Shown: piece by piece, positions 11,421 to 23,926 of the stretch
Layout: each line of letters begins with the position of its first letter
How positions within the stretch are numbered: the stretch's first letter is position 1
Source: Pictodentalium vernedei
Lineage: Eukaryota; Mollusca; Scaphopoda; Dentaliida; Dentaliidae
DNA: 64,000 bases
NCBI GenBank assembly: GCA_031216915.1
Contig: CM062297.1
Location: 364,325,704-364,389,703, forward strand
Reading direction: 5' to 3'
Program-made: the position numbers and the translations under genes
Notes under the pieces: generated by a model
Told to the model about the DNA's origin: nothing
Databases searched by the model: none
The model's input: the letters and a program-made list of their open reading frames with translations, nothing else

Positions 11421-12827
11421 TTGTTATTGCTATTCCTCCAGAACCCCTTGAGGTACCGAGTTCAGACTTGATGCATTATGTGCGCCTACACATGGGGTAG
11501 ATACAAAACAAAAATGGAGTGGGTCAGATTTTCTGTTTGGGATATACTATGGGTTGAAGATTTTGATTTTAGCATTTTATGCTCTTCAAATTAAGTGTTT
11601 GTTATCGCTACTTCTCCGGAATGGCTTCACCTTACAGCTTTGGAGTTTTATCGTTGCATGCACCTACATTTCTAGTATATGCATTCCGAAAATAGAAGGG
11701 GTGCGACTTCCATTTCGGGAAATCAGCAGGGGTAAAAAAATATGAGGATGCCCTTTAAGGAAATTTCTTATCACTACTTCTCCAAAAGAGCATGAGGTAT
11801 TGTGTTGGGGCTTAATGCATTATGTATGACTATATGAGAGGTAGATACGATGCAAAAATGGTGAGGCTTAGACTTCCGGTGTGAGAGATACTGGGGGTTG
11901 AATATTTTGACCTGAGCATTTAACACTCTTCACATGAAGTGTTTATCGCTACTCCTCTGGAATGGCTTCACCTATCGAGTTCGGAGTTGTTACGTTGCAT
12001 GCTCCTACATGTCTAGTGTATTCATTCAAAAAGTAGTAGGCATCTGACTTCCAGTTCGGGAGATCAGTTGAGGTCGAAATTATGACTGCGCCTTTTATGG
12101 AAATTTATTGTTATCGCTACTTCTCCTGAATGGCTTAAGGTATCGAGTTTGGACTTGATACATTATGTACGTCTATACGAGAGGTAGATACGATGCAAGA
12201 ATGGTGGGGGTGTTTATTTTGCTACTCCTCTGGAAGGGCTTCATCTACTGAAAGTTGTTTTGCTACTCCTCTGGAATGGCTTCATCTACAGAGTTCACAG
12301 TTTCTCCATTGCGTGCACCTTTGTCTACCATATTCAACCCAAAAATGGTAGGGGTCAGACTTCTGGTTCTGGAGATCGGCCGAGATTGCAATTTAACTTT
12401 TTGGAAACGTCTTGTTATTGCTACTCCTCCAGAATGACGTGAGGTATCGAGTTTAGACTTGATGCATTATGTACGCCTAGACGTGAGGTTATCGCTACTC
12501 CTCTGGAAGGACTTGGCCTATCAAGTTCAAGTTCTTGCTTTAGGCGCACTTTTATCTGTAGTATATTGAGTTTAAAAGTGGTAGGGGTACGACTTGCAGT
12601 TTGGGAGATCAGTAAGGTCGAAAATCTGACGACACTCGAGTTTGGAATTTTTGCATAGTTCATGCCTATATGTGAAGTTAAAATCTGGCCAGTCACCTTG
12701 TCTTTTGATTGACGCATTACACGTGGAAGTATCGAAATTGCCATGCAGTTTCAAAATTCTAGTTATAATTATTTTCCTTAAGTCCCAGAAGAATGTACTG
12801 TCTTGACAAAGGGAGTGAAATATTACA
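11421..12827. repeat. Degenerate tandem repeats, ~170-bp alternating half units
   Basis: Phrases such as 'ttatcgctactcctctggaatggcttcac' and 'gaggtatcgagtttagacttgatgcattatgtacgcc' recur in diverged form throughout (shown in short: ATCGCTACTCCTCTGGAA and TTGATGCATTATGTACGCC). The recurring blocks alternate. No hairpin ends or gene are seen. Confidence 0.7.
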
Positions 12828-14649
12828 TTTTTAGCTCAACTTTGGCAAAGCCAAATTTGAGCTTTTGTCATGGCCCGTCGTCCGTCTGTCCGTACGTCAA
12901 CAATTGGATACGACTCGGGCTAGAGGCCGTATTTATGAACCGATCTTTACGAAACTTCTTGGGTACCTTTGTTATGACCCTGGGACGAGAACGAGTGTTT
13001 TGGGGTGCAGTCCAAAATTCAAGATGGCCACCAGCTGCCATTTTGTACCGACGATGCAGAAATCTGTTTTTTGTACAGAACTTCCAAATGAAAGCTCTGA
13101 TTTGAATATTTTTTTGTATGAATGTTTAGTACCATGGGATACATCACATATAATACAGGTTTTTTTCTCGTGCGTAAATTGTGCAAATTAGACTAATTTT
13201 GATGGTTTTTGGTGTTACTTTCAGCACTGTAAGTGCAAATGCCAATACGGCTCGGGCTAGAGGCCGTATTTATGAACCGATCTTTACGAAACTTCTTGGA
13301 TACCTTTGGTACCACTGTGGGATGAGAACGAGTGTTTTTGGGTCCGGTCCGAAATTCAAGATGGCCGATGGCAGCCATTTTGTACAAAATTAGGTGCAAT
13401 CCGATTTTTGCACAGAACTTCCATATGAAAGCGCTGATTTGAATAATTTTTTGGGTGAATGTTTAGTACCATGGGATACATCACATATAATACGGGTTTT
13501 TTTCTCGTGTAGAAATTATGCAAATTAGATGAACTTTGATTTTTTCATTGCGACTTACACACAGTAAGTACACATGTCAATACGGCTCGGGCTAGAGTCT
13601 GTATTTATGAACTGATCTTCACGAAATGTCTTGGGTACCTTTGTTATCACCTTGGGATGAGAACGAGTGTTTCTGGGTGCGGTCTAAAATTCAAGATGGC
13701 TGCCAGTGGCCATTTTGTACCGAAATTAGGTCTAATCAGTTTTTTGTACACAACTTCTATACGGCTCAGACTAGAGGCCATATTTATGAACCAATCTTTA
13801 CGAAACTTCTTGGGTACCTTTGTTATCACTGTGGGATGAGAGCGAGTGTTTTTGGGTGTGGTCCGAAATTCAAGATGGCCACCAGCAGCCATTTTGTACC
13901 AAAATTAGTGCAATCAGTCTTTTGTACAGAACTTCTGTATAAAAGTTTTGATTTGAATAAATTTTTGTATGAATGTTTAGTAACATGGAATACATCACAT
14001 ATTGTAAGGTTTTTTTTTTCGTGCAAAAATTATGCAAATTAGATGAACTTTGATTTATTCAGTGCTACTTACACAATGTAAGCACACATGTCAATACGGC
14101 TCAGGGAAGAGGCTGTATTTATGAACCGATCTTCACAAAACTTCTTGGGTACCTTTGTTATCACCTTGGGACGAGAATGAGTGTTTCTGGGTGCGGTCCA
14201 AAATTCAAGATGGCTGCCAGTGGCCATTTTGTACCAAAATTTGGTCCAATCAGTTTTTTGTCACAAGTTCTATACAGCTCGTATTTATGAACTGATCTTC
14301 ACAAAACTTCTTGGGTACCTTTGTTTTCACCTTGGGACAGGAACGAGTGTGTTTTGGGGTGCCTTTGTTATCACTGCGCTATGAGAACAAATATTTTGGG
14401 GTTGAGTCAGACCCACTCTGGGACTCAAAAATTTCTTTTCTAGTTTAGCATCTGACTGTAGCCCACCTTTACAATACTTTACCTATATATTTGTTACAGG
14501 CAACGGTCAGTATTTATGTACAGACCGTTACAATACCTTTGTTATCAGGTCATTACCTGGATGTTTGTCATTGCTGTGTCACATACTATACATGTACATG
14601 TCTTTGTCTTGACAAGTTGAGCTACAGTGTCATTGACACTTTCATTTCA
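12828..14649 (-). mobile_element. Hairpin-ended tandem-core element A (minus orientation)
   Basis: Its 3' end is the hairpin at 12834-12868 followed, on the minus strand, by GTTGAGCTAAAAA. A GACGG/CGTCC-rich stretch lies next to it. Its 5' end is at about 14612-14649: GAAATGAAAGTG, the AGTGTCAATGACACT palindrome, then GTAGCTCAACTTG, which matches the start of the element at 36288. The core is a ~340-bp tandem unit (TACGGCTCGGGCTAGAGGC, then GTTTAGTACCATGGGATAC) present about four times, in whole or in part. No coding region. Confidence 0.7.
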
Positions 14650-15168
14650 GTAAAGCATCTGCGATGTTTAGCAAAACAGAATGAGAAACAGCACATTCAA
14701 AGAACATGGCTAGATAGAAAAGTGCAGAAGCCTTTTAAGTGGCTGTATACATTAGCTTCTTGTTTTCTCAAAAAGGCACTTTTGAATAAGTGGTAATTTA
14801 TGTATTGGGATTCAATGACACTTTCAACAGCTTGGGTCACCTCATGTCGGACAGTTTCATAGGTGGAAAAAGCCGGTGTATCTGGAGAGAACCACCGAGC
14901 AATGGCAAGCAACTGTCACACACCAACATAATAACTCCACACAAGTAGGGTTGGTTGAAGACAAGTACCCCATTAACATGCAGTATGGCTTAGGACACTG
15001 AATCACCAAGCACCCAATAATAAATGGTAATAAAACAATAATTATGAATATCTTGCTAAACTAAGGCTCCCTTGGTAGAATGGAATCTTTGAAATAAAAT
15101 ACTCATGTTACAAATCACCTTTGAAAAATAATTTAGCACTCTACTAGTTAAATGATAATAAAACTTAC
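14650..15168. other. CEP20 intron, unassigned sequence
   Basis: Follows the 85-bp CEP20 exon on the minus strand. A minus-strand open stretch at 14697-14912 does not resemble the expected next CEP20 exon. Nothing else is recognised. Confidence 0.5.
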
Positions 15169-15253
15169 ACAGATGATGAATGGTGATCTTCGGTAACATG
15201 GAGTTCACTTTTTAAAAATTCTCTATCAAGAGGTACCTTAGGCATTCCAGATT
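15169..15253 (-). CDS. CEP20: CEP20 (FOPNL/FOR20) internal exon
   Basis: On the minus strand an acceptor (TTACTCATTTCAG) precedes the 85-bp exon and a consensus donor GTAAGT follows it. Completing the split codon from the exon at 45463-45660 (G + AA gives Glu), it reads ESGMPKVPLDREFLKSELH, continuing VTEDHHSSS. This matches the part of CEP20/FOPNL just after the LisH motif. CEP20 is a small centrosome/basal-body protein needed for cilium assembly. The exon ends with GT, so the next exon supplies one base. That exon, expected to encode the conserved hydrophobic stretch that follows, was not found and probably lies left of the window. Confidence 0.85.
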
Positions 15254-15549
15254 CTGAAATGAGTAAATGTTTGTTTATTCAATATTGGGGTTTTAGGTCA
15301 CTTGCAACATCTATGACTATATCTGAACCCAGCATACTATATTTACAGTATTTACTCTATGTGTTGGGACAGGTAAAAAATTAAGTGTGTCCGAAAGTTA
15401 GGGGATGAAACTAGAGGTAGCCGCCAAGGGTGGCAAATCCACCCCCCCCCCCACCCCTCAAAAAAGCACCCTGATTCAGTAACCTTGATAATATATTACA
15501 TTAACACAGCCACTGTTAGTAGAATTTACTGAAATAATACAGATAAGAT
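15254..15549. other. CEP20 intron, start of the 30-kb intron on its 3' side
   Basis: AT-rich intron sequence with a poly-C tract (about 15441-15453). No element ends or genes are visible. Confidence 0.5.
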
Positions 15550-16330
15550 TACCTTATTTGATGACAAGTCAAGTTTGGTTTTGATTGAGACCGATAAAAT
15601 TTGAGGTTAAAGGTAGTGACCTTGACCTTTGTCACAATGACCTAAAAATATATAGGATTCTTCCTCTCATCATGCTCAACCCACATGCCAAGTTGGGTTT
15701 CGATTGGGAATGCATAATTTTAATAATTAAGAGAGCCGAAACCAGCTCCGATCGAGGAAATTCAATTTCAAGGTCACTGAAATTGACCTTTTGAATAATA
15801 ACCTAAAAAATAAATAAGGTTCTTCCTTTCATCATGTTCAACCCATAGGCCAAGTTTAGTATCGATTGGGCAAGCAAAATTTCAATTGGAGAAACCACCT
15901 CTGGTAAATGTTTCAGGTCAAGGTCACTGTGACCTTGACCTTTGGCACAATGACCTCAAACTAAATAGGGTTCTTTCTCTCATCATGCCTAACCCACATT
16001 TTAAGTTGGGTTTCAGTTGACCAAGCAGAACTTTAATTACAAAGCGGAAACCAACACTGATAAAAATTGAAGTTCAAGGTCACTGTGACCTTGAACTTTA
16101 GCATAATGATCCCAAAATAAAGAGAGTTCTTCCTCTCTTCATGCCGAACCCATATGCCTAGTTTGGTTTCAGTTGGCCAAGTGGAATTTTGGTTAGAGAG
16201 CGGCAACCAACCATCTGCAGATGAACAGATGGACAGACAAATGGACAGGGCCAGTCAGCCAAGTGGAATTTTGGTTTGAGAGTGGCAACCAACTGTCTAC
16301 AGATAGACGGATAGGGCCACAGCTAATTTA
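15550..16330 (+). repeat. ~165-bp tandem repeats with AGGTCAnnnTGACCT palindromes, probable element fragment
   Basis: Four to five diverged units share 'ttcttcctctcatcatg', 'aacccacatgccaagttggg' and GTCACTGTGACCTTGACC. The palindrome AGGTCACTGTGACCT occurs at 15921-15935 and 16077-16091. A GACAGACAAATGGACAGG-type stretch near 16225, seen near the 3' end of other tandem-core elements here, suggests a truncated relative of element C. Confidence 0.7.
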
Positions 16331-16716
16331 AATTTAAAAGTGGTAAAAATACTGTAAGTATAAATTAAGTTCAAACAATTGCTTACAATCATGCTGAACA
16401 TCTCACATGACTCACACCCTAGTCATTGTTTTCTCAAACTATTATTACACAGGAAATCATTAAGTGAACTATTAAATAGTTTCATGAAGTAGTTATGATT
16501 TTTTATTACTTTCCAAAGTGTAATTTACTGGGATTTCCCAGTTTGATTATAAACGATAACTTCACAAGGGAATTATGCAATCAACAATTGGGTCATGTAT
16601 CTGTGCATGCAAACGAAGATACTTTGTCGTGGGTGTAATGGGGAATTTGTTTTTTGTTTTTTTACCTAAAATGAAAAGCAGACGACACTTGCAAAACAAA
16701 AAATTCTTGAATAACT

Positions 16717-16837
16717 ATTATTTTCATTTTTTGGTCTCAAAAACATAGGTTATGACCCTCATTGGAACGAGCTCGACGAGTTCGTTCCATTGAGGGGTCA
16801 TAACCTATGTTTAAGAGACAAAAAATGAAAAAATAAT
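16717..16837. repeat. Foldback inverted repeat, ~57-bp arms
   Basis: The left arm ATTATTTTCATTTTTTGG...CATAGGTTATGACCC pairs with GGGTCATAACCTATG...CAAAAAATGAAAAAATAAT. The centre is near GCTCGACGAG (16771-16780). A few mismatches are present. Confidence 0.85.
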
Positions 16838-16943
16838 GAAAAATAATTGGCAATTTTTTAGAATAGCGCTGGCCGGTATTGGCCGTTACATTAGGTAAAG
16901 GGTTAAATAATATAATTATCGTTAATAATGAAAAGTAATAAAC

Positions 16944-17091
16944 AGAGTAATCGCTTGACTGGGCTGGTTACGCGAAATAATTCATGAGAGATGAGGGACT
17001 ACAGTGTAAAACGTGCACTCGTGTTTGTACAACGTCCCTCACCTCTCATGAATTATTTCACGAAAAACCAGTCCAGTCAAGCGATTACTCT
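16944..17091. repeat. Foldback inverted repeat, ~55-bp arms
   Basis: AGAGTAATCGCTTGACTGG...AATTCATGAGAG...TGAGGGAC at the left pairs with GTCCCTCA...CTCTCATGAATT...CCAGTCAAGCGATTACTCT-like sequence at the right, around a ~34-bp unpaired centre. It looks like a MITE-sized foldback; no clear target duplication was found. Confidence 0.8.
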
Positions 17092-17601
17092 CTATGAATT
17101 TGTCTACTGTGTGCAGTGTTCTGATACTAAAGTCACAAAACTGATTGATGATAATCTTAAATCATCTTAGATCATATTTTTTGACAAGAACACACAAATG
17201 AGGTTCATGTATACATATAAAATGACATCAATTAAATTTTTTATTTCATTTGCTCCTCTAAGAAAAGATTCAGTGAAATGCACTGAGGAAATACCTTAAA
17301 ATTTCTTGAAAATTTTATCAAATAAGATAGTGATGAGCCGATATGGGTGTTATAGGTATTGCCAATATCCGATATTTCAATTCAGTATCGGATCAATAGT
17401 GATACCGATATTAGTTTTTGTGGCGACACAAGCTTGTGTATAAATATGATGACATTCAGACAGGACTAACGAGACCTGGGGTTGTTCAGCAGTCAGTGTG
17501 ACTCGACACGCATCCTGGATAGATCTCAATGTAACGTACATCTGTGATGTATCAAATTCAATATCATTTCCGAACCGACCTGTCAGTGAGCCCAGGCATG
17601 T

Positions 17602-19830
17602 GAAACAAGAGGGATGTTACATCCCAACGTTCACCTACATTCGCGCTTGATAATGTCGTTCCAATGTAACATGCCTAATATTTAGTTAATATAAATCATT
17701 AACTAGGCATCAAATGATTAATGTGGTTTATGTGATGGCTTTGGAAAGTCTATATTTCTGCATTTATTATATATCAATTCAGCATAGAATCATTGGATAT
17801 AAAAGCATTTTTTTCTTTTAGAAATGTTTATGATTAAGAATATGAATCGTGAGGCCAGATATTAAATCATGAATAATTAGGGAAGGCTTTCATAAATCAC
17901 TGAAATTGTAATTGAAGTACATTCGTTGGTTAAAGAGGAGTTGCGGAAAAACATTCATTCAAGAAAGTGACTATAAGTCCCAACAAAAATACATCACATC
18001 AACAACTAAAATAAGCCTTAATGTTACTAGTAACAAGTATGAGAATGTATTAAATAAAAAAAAGTTAAAAAAATTTTTTTTTAAACAAAGTGAATATAAG
18101 TCCCAAAAATCCCCCTCAAATATGCATGTAATAAGGGTGCCACGTTACCGCAATGTAGTTCAGTAACCCATGCGTACAATATCAATTGCCTGGAAAGACA
18201 CATAGATACAGAACTCACCTTGACACCTCACCTTAACACAAACTTTTAGAACTTAAAATTGAGTAAGTCAAGACAAAAACGTTAACATTGTGACTGAAAA
18301 AAAGAAAAGAAATCAGTTAAATTTCTGCATACACTAGGGTTAATACCTACAGTTGTTATTGAAATGAGAAAATAAACAGTAATGAGAGGTGAAGGCACCA
18401 CAATCTGCACAAAAGCTGACTTTAACGCGAATTCTTACAACACCTAAACGCTAATTCTTACAACAAGTTTGGGCAGAAAATCAGCCTCAAATTCCCCAAA
18501 TATGCATGTAATGAGGGTTAAATATTACTGCAATGGAGTTCAGTAACACAAGCGTAGAATATTAATCGCCTGGAAAGACACATAGAAACACAACTCACCT
18601 AAACACAAAGTTTACAAAGTTTTACAACTTAAAATTTACTAAGTCCGAGAAAAACATGAAAATTTTGACTGAAAAAAAAAAGAAAATTTCCGTTAAATTT
18701 CTGCATACAGTAGGGTTAATACCTACAGTTGTTATTGAAATATAAAAATCAACAGTAATGAGAAGTTAAAGCAGCACAATCTGCACAAAAGCTGACTTTA
18801 ACGCAAATTCTTACAACACCTAAACGCAAATTCTTACAATAACTTTTGGCAGAAATTTGTAGGTGAAATTTGGAAAAAAGTCATAGTATCAGGGTTAAAT
18901 ACTGTTCTGATAGTCCCCTACAACCTACATATGCAATATCAAAGGCCTGAGCCCACTGATCTTTGAGAACTCAGCTTAACACCTCACCTTAACACAAACT
19001 TTTAGAACTTAAAATTTACTAAGTCCGAGAAAAACATGAAAATTTTGACTGAAAAAAAAGAAAATTTCCGTTAAATTTCTGCATACAGTCGGGTTAATAC
19101 CTACAGTTGTTATTGAAATATGAAAATAAACAGTAATGAGAAGTTAAAGCATCACAATCTGCACAAAAGATGACTTTATAACGCAAATTCTTACAACACC
19201 TAAACGCTAATTCTTACAAGTTTTGGCAGAAAATCCGCCTCAAATTCCTCAAATATGCATGTAATGAGGATTAAATATTACTGCAATGGAGTTCAGTAAC
19301 CCAAGTGTAGAATATTAATCGCCTGGAAAGACACATAGAAACACAACTCACTTAAACACAAAGTTTACAAAGTTTTACAACTTAAAATTTACTAAGTCCG
19401 AGAAAAACATGAAAATTTTGACTGAAAAAAAATAAAATTTCCGTTAAATTTCTGCATACAGTAGGGTTAATACCTACAGTTGTTATTGAAATATGAAAAT
19501 CAACAGTATTGAGAAGTTAAAGCAGCAGAATCTGCACAAAAGCTGACTTTAGCACAAATTCTTACAACACCTAAATGCAAATTCTTAAAACAACATTTGG
19601 CAGAAAATTTTAGGTGAAATTTGGAAAAAAGTCGTAGTATCAGGGTTAAATACTGTTCTGATAGTCCCCTACAACCTACATATGCAATATCAAAGGCCTG
19701 AGCCCACTGATGTTTGAGAAATTAACATTAACATTAAATCTTACAATATTGGACATGCCGGACGCCGACGCTGACACCCGAGGTTATGACAATAGCTCAC
19801 CACATCTTACAGATGTAGGTGAGCTAAAAA
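17602..19830 (+). mobile_element. Hairpin-ended tandem-core element D
   Basis: Close copy of the 5894-8610 element. It starts GAAACAAGA + GGGATGTTACATCCC + GTTCACCTAC and ends with a stem around 19798-19824 and GAGCTAAAAA. Most of the flanking segments align with element C, but the 156-bp array is absent. Instead a block with CGTTAAATTTCTGCATACAG and GTTAATACCTACAGTTG is repeated (18300, 18690, 19070, 19440). Non-coding. Confidence 0.75.
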
Positions 19831-20543
19831 ATGGGAGTGGGCTTATCCACGAATGAGACTGAATGCAAAATGAAAACTTGACATAATGTTTTATGTGTTT
19901 GTTTTATTCATTTTTTCCATCGGAATCATCAATCAATCATTCGAAAATACATTTCAGTGGAAAAACATCAACAAAATCAGCACGAAATATCAACAAAACA
20001 TCAATGTTAACAAATGAGGTAAAAAACGCACGTGGTCAATTTGTTTTAACCTGAAACATGTTTGTTCAGTCATTACATTTCCATTTTGAATTGTGTTTAT
20101 TAAAAAAGTATTTGAACTGTGTTTTGTATTACTCACGCAAAAGAAGGTGCCCCCAGTATTCAAAACTCCCATCCATTGTGAAAAAAAAACAAATGAAATA
20201 ATCCATTCATGTGTGAGCATTTACATGTACTTGATTTGGTGGACCGCTTCTCAGTGAATTCTGTTGCGTTCACTTTCTCCAAGTGCAAGATGAACAGGGG
20301 GCACTTTGCAGCCAACACTGTTGGCACCGGATAACTATCTGCAATATCCATTTCCCAGTTATTGACATATCGACACTGAACCTGGCTGTTATTGCCAGAG
20401 AAGAAGAAAATTGGCAGGGGGGGGGGGGGGGGGGGGGGGAGGCGTCAGACACAGACAGGCAGGCAGGCCTATCTGTACAGGCCAATATTTTGCAAGACAG
20501 TCACAAAGAATTTCCTCACATATTTTCATCATTGGTTCTTTCA
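19831..20543. other. hAT interior, unassigned, with 23-base G tract
   Basis: No gene or element end recognised. A run of 23 G lies at 20417-20439; overlapping short frames around it are low-complexity artefacts. Confidence 0.5.
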
Positions 20544-22528
20544 ACAACAGGCCCCAAGGATCCTTAATTGCTTACTGGCTAAAGTGGTGCAAAGAAGTAT
20601 TTGGGGGTTACATTCAGTTAGACATGATTTATCAACACTACAAAGGGATGAAGTCATGAGAGACAAATTTTATGGAACTAAGGCCATGGCTTGAACAAAC
20701 TTGAATCTTACCCCCCTAAGGATGTTGCATACCAAATATCAAAAGCATTCATCTGCTGGATCTGACAAAGAAGATTTTTAAAAAAAATTCCTCATTTTGA
20801 ACTAAATTATCATTCGGTCTCCCACAGTTGAGCCCAAATATGAACACAGGGACTTGGCTTGAACAAACTTGAATCTCACCCCCCTTAGCATGGTGCATAC
20901 CCAATATCAAAACATTCCGACTGCTGGATCTGAAGAAGAAGATTTTTAAAGAAAAATTCCTCATATTGACTAAGTTATAATTTGGGCTCCCACAGAGAGC
21001 CCAAATATGGACCCGGGGACTTGGCTTTAACAAACTTGAATCTCACCCCCTAAGGATGCTACATACCACACATCAAAACATTCCGACTGCTGGATCTGAA
21101 GAACATTTTTAAAGAAAATTGCTCATTTCGAACAAAGTTATCATTCAGGCTCCCACAATGAGCCCAAATATGGACTTAGGTACATGGCTTGAACAAACTT
21201 GAATTTCACCCCCCTAAGGATGCTGCATACCATATATTAAAACATTCTGACTGCTGGATCTGAAGAAGAAGATTTTTAAAGAAAATTCCTCATTTTGAAC
21301 TAAGTTATAATTTGGGCTACCACAGTGAGCCCAAATAAGAACCCAGGGGCTTGGCTTGAGCAAACTTGAATCTCACCCCCCTAAGCATGCTGCATACCCA
21401 ATATCAAAAGATTCTGCCTGATGGATCTTGAGAAGATGATTTTTAAAGAAATTTGCCTGAAATGCACTAAGTTCAAATTTAGGCTCCTATACTGAGCCCA
21501 AATATAAACTCTGGGGGCCGATAGGAACAAACTTGAATCCGATCCACCTCACAATGTTGCATACCAAATATCAAAAGATTCTGCCTGCTGGATCTGGAGA
21601 AGATTTTTTAAGAAATTTGCCTGAAATGCACTAAGTTCGAATTCGAGCTTTTATAGTGAGCCCAAATATGAATCCACAGGGCCGATTTGAACAAACATGA
21701 ATCAGATCCACCACACATTGTTGCATACCAAATATCAAAAGATTCTGCCTGCTGGATGTTGAGAAGAAGATTTTTTAAGAAATTTGCCTGAAATGCACTA
21801 AGTTCGAATTTAGGCTACTATACTGAGCCCACATATGAATCCAGGGGGCCGATTTGAACAAATGTGAATCAGATCCACCCCACAATGTTGCATACCAAAT
21901 ATCAAAAGATTCTGTCTGCCGGATCTGGAGAAGAAGATTTTTTAAGAAATTTGCCTGAAGTGCACTAAGTTTGAATTCGGGCTTCTATACTGAGTCCAAA
22001 TGTGAATCCAGGGGGCTGATTTGAACAAAGTTGAATCAGATCAACCCCACAATGTTTCATACCAAATATCAAAAGATTCTGCCTGCTGGATCTGGAGAAG
22101 AAGATTTTTTAAGAAATTTGCCTGAAATGCACTAAATTCGAATTTGGGCTTCTATAGTGAGCCCAAATATGAATCCAGGGGGCCGATTTGAACAAACTTG
22201 AATCAGACCCATACCAAGATGCTGCATACCAAGTATCAAAAGATTCTGCCCACTGGTTCTGGAGAAGAAGATTTTTTAATAATTTTTCTATAATTCATAC
22301 AGTGCTATCAGAGTTATGCCCCATACAGAGACCCCAAGGGACATGGCCATTTCAGTTGAACAAACATGAATTGCCATATAGTAGTGAACATCCACATGAA
22401 GTTTCGTGAAAATCAGACTAGTGGTTTCAGAGGAGATGTTGTTTGAAAAATGTTCACGACGACGGACGGCTGACAGACAACGGACGGAAAGAAAGTGATA
22501 AGTTGAGCTCCCTTCGGTGAGCTAAAAA
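20544..22528 (+). mobile_element. Hairpin-ended tandem-core element E
   Basis: Starts AACAACAGGCCCCAAGGATCC and runs through about eleven diverged ~160-bp units (GCATACCAAATATCAAAAG, CTGCTGGATCTG, AGAAGATTTTTTAAGAAA, GTGAGCCCAAATATG). It ends GACGACGGACGGCTGACAG...GTTGAGCTCCCTTCGGTGAGCTAAAAA. A related, 3'-truncated copy is at 52832-53941 and a 5' fragment at 30611-30710. Non-coding. Confidence 0.75.
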
Positions 22529-23529
22529 GCATCAGTGATGGAAAATCCGAAGCAAATTTCCTTGTGGTATCATGCAACGTATTTGTATTTTCACTGGTAG
22601 TGAATTGACCAATTGTTGGGGACGTTTTGACCAACTCTTGGGGACGTTTTGACCAATTGGCAATTGTTGGGGACGTTTTGACCAACTCTTGGGGACTTTT
22701 TGACCAACCGGCAATTGTTAGGGATGTTTTGACCAACTCTTGGGGACATTTTGGTTAGGGGACATTTTGACCAGCATCCATAGTGGTAATGCCATAGTGG
22801 TACTGAATTTACCAAAAAAAAAAAAAATCATGAATCATGGTCACTTGTCTGTGATCTGCTGCCTGTAGAGTGTAGAAGTGGGGGGAGGGGGTTACTGAAT
22901 TCTGCAATGCATCGATAAAAACACATGGGCACGTTTCATAAATAAAAAATCTATATTTAAACTGACCACCCTGATGTACATAATGTGTCCCCATTGTTGT
23001 AAACAATATGGCTTTGGCTTTCCCTTGTTTTGTTTTCAAAACAGCCTTTCATGTAGCATGGATCAAACTGGATATTACAACTCGGGGTATTAATTCATAT
23101 TTATTTTGGAGTAGCTATTTTTGCAGAGATCACATCAGGTAATTTCTCAACTTATTTTCTAAAGTAATAACATGAACAATTCGGGTCACTGAACACGCTG
23201 TCATTAATAATTTAAGAACTGGGAGTCTGCGAATTTCCCATTTGTCTTCAACATAAAGTTGATAAACATGAGGGCTGACAATAATAAATAACACGAAAGT
23301 ATGTAGTTTGGTAATTTTATTTTTTTAGCTGAAAATGTGAAAGATTAAATTGACAAAAAAACAACTCCAAAACACATTCACATAATTTTATTTTGATTGA
23401 ACAATTTAAATTTTCGTGCACATTTTCATGATGCCCTGTATGTTGAAGAATGCTTCACCGGTACCGATAGTCGAAACTTTAATTCAGAGAAATATGGGGT
23501 GGGCTTATTTTGGATGATACCCCAAAAGT
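22529..23529. other. hAT interior with a short minisatellite
   Basis: At about 22605-22770 a degenerate unit of about 31 bp repeats (GTTGGGGACGTTTTGACCAA). The remainder is AT-rich with no recognisable gene. Confidence 0.6.
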
Positions 23530-23757
23530 TAAAAAATTTATAGTAATTTCTATATTTTTTATACTTACCAATGACCCAGACATAGCTGGTGCTAACTCTT
23601 AAAATATAGGGCCAAACACAAATTTTGCTCCCCAATCCCCAAAATTTGCATCTAAAACCAAAGAAAACATGTCCTGAAAGGCCCTCCACACTTCGCCTCT
23701 ACTGCGCATGTGCAGTGTCAAGGACGTTCCGAAATTGGCGCCATTAATCATTCTAAT
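23530..23757. repeat. Left inverted terminal repeat of DIRS copy 2
   Basis: Inverted match of 30031-30236: CAATGACCCAGACATAGCTG, AATTTGCATCTAAAACCAAAG, ACTGCGCATGTGCAGTG and GGCGCCATTAATCATTCTAA are all shared. Confidence 0.88.
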
Positions 23758-23828
23758 AACCAGTGCCTGGTAAGCGCTATGTACTCAGCGGGGAGGCAAG
23801 AGTTCCCAACTCCTGGGAGGGCCATCCC

Positions 23829-23926
23829 CGTCTGGGTCATTGGTAAGTATAAAAAATATAGAAATTACTATAAATTTTTTAACATTTTTATACTGTACCA
23901 ATGACCCAGACATAGCTGAATAGTAA
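23829..23926. repeat. Internal complementary region of DIRS copy 2
   Basis: 23829-23882 (GTCTGGGTCATTGGTAAGTA...) is the reverse complement of the left outer edge at 23530-23582. 23883-23926 (ATTTTTATACTGTACCAATG...) is the reverse complement of the right outer edge at about 30199-30236. Confidence 0.85.

Larger units (their letters stand above)
16331..17319. other. CEP20 intron sequence containing two foldback palindromes
   Basis: No gene is visible. The two long inverted repeats inside it are listed separately. Confidence 0.5.

Noticed and set aside
14697-14912. Minus-strand 71-codon frame in the CEP20 intron as the next CEP20 exon
   Set aside because: Its translation does not resemble the conserved region expected after the 15169-15253 exon, and no fitting acceptor phase was found.
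20392-20694. Gly-rich peptide frames around the G tract
   Set aside because: Poly-Gly arises from a 23-base G run readable in all frames; no other support.
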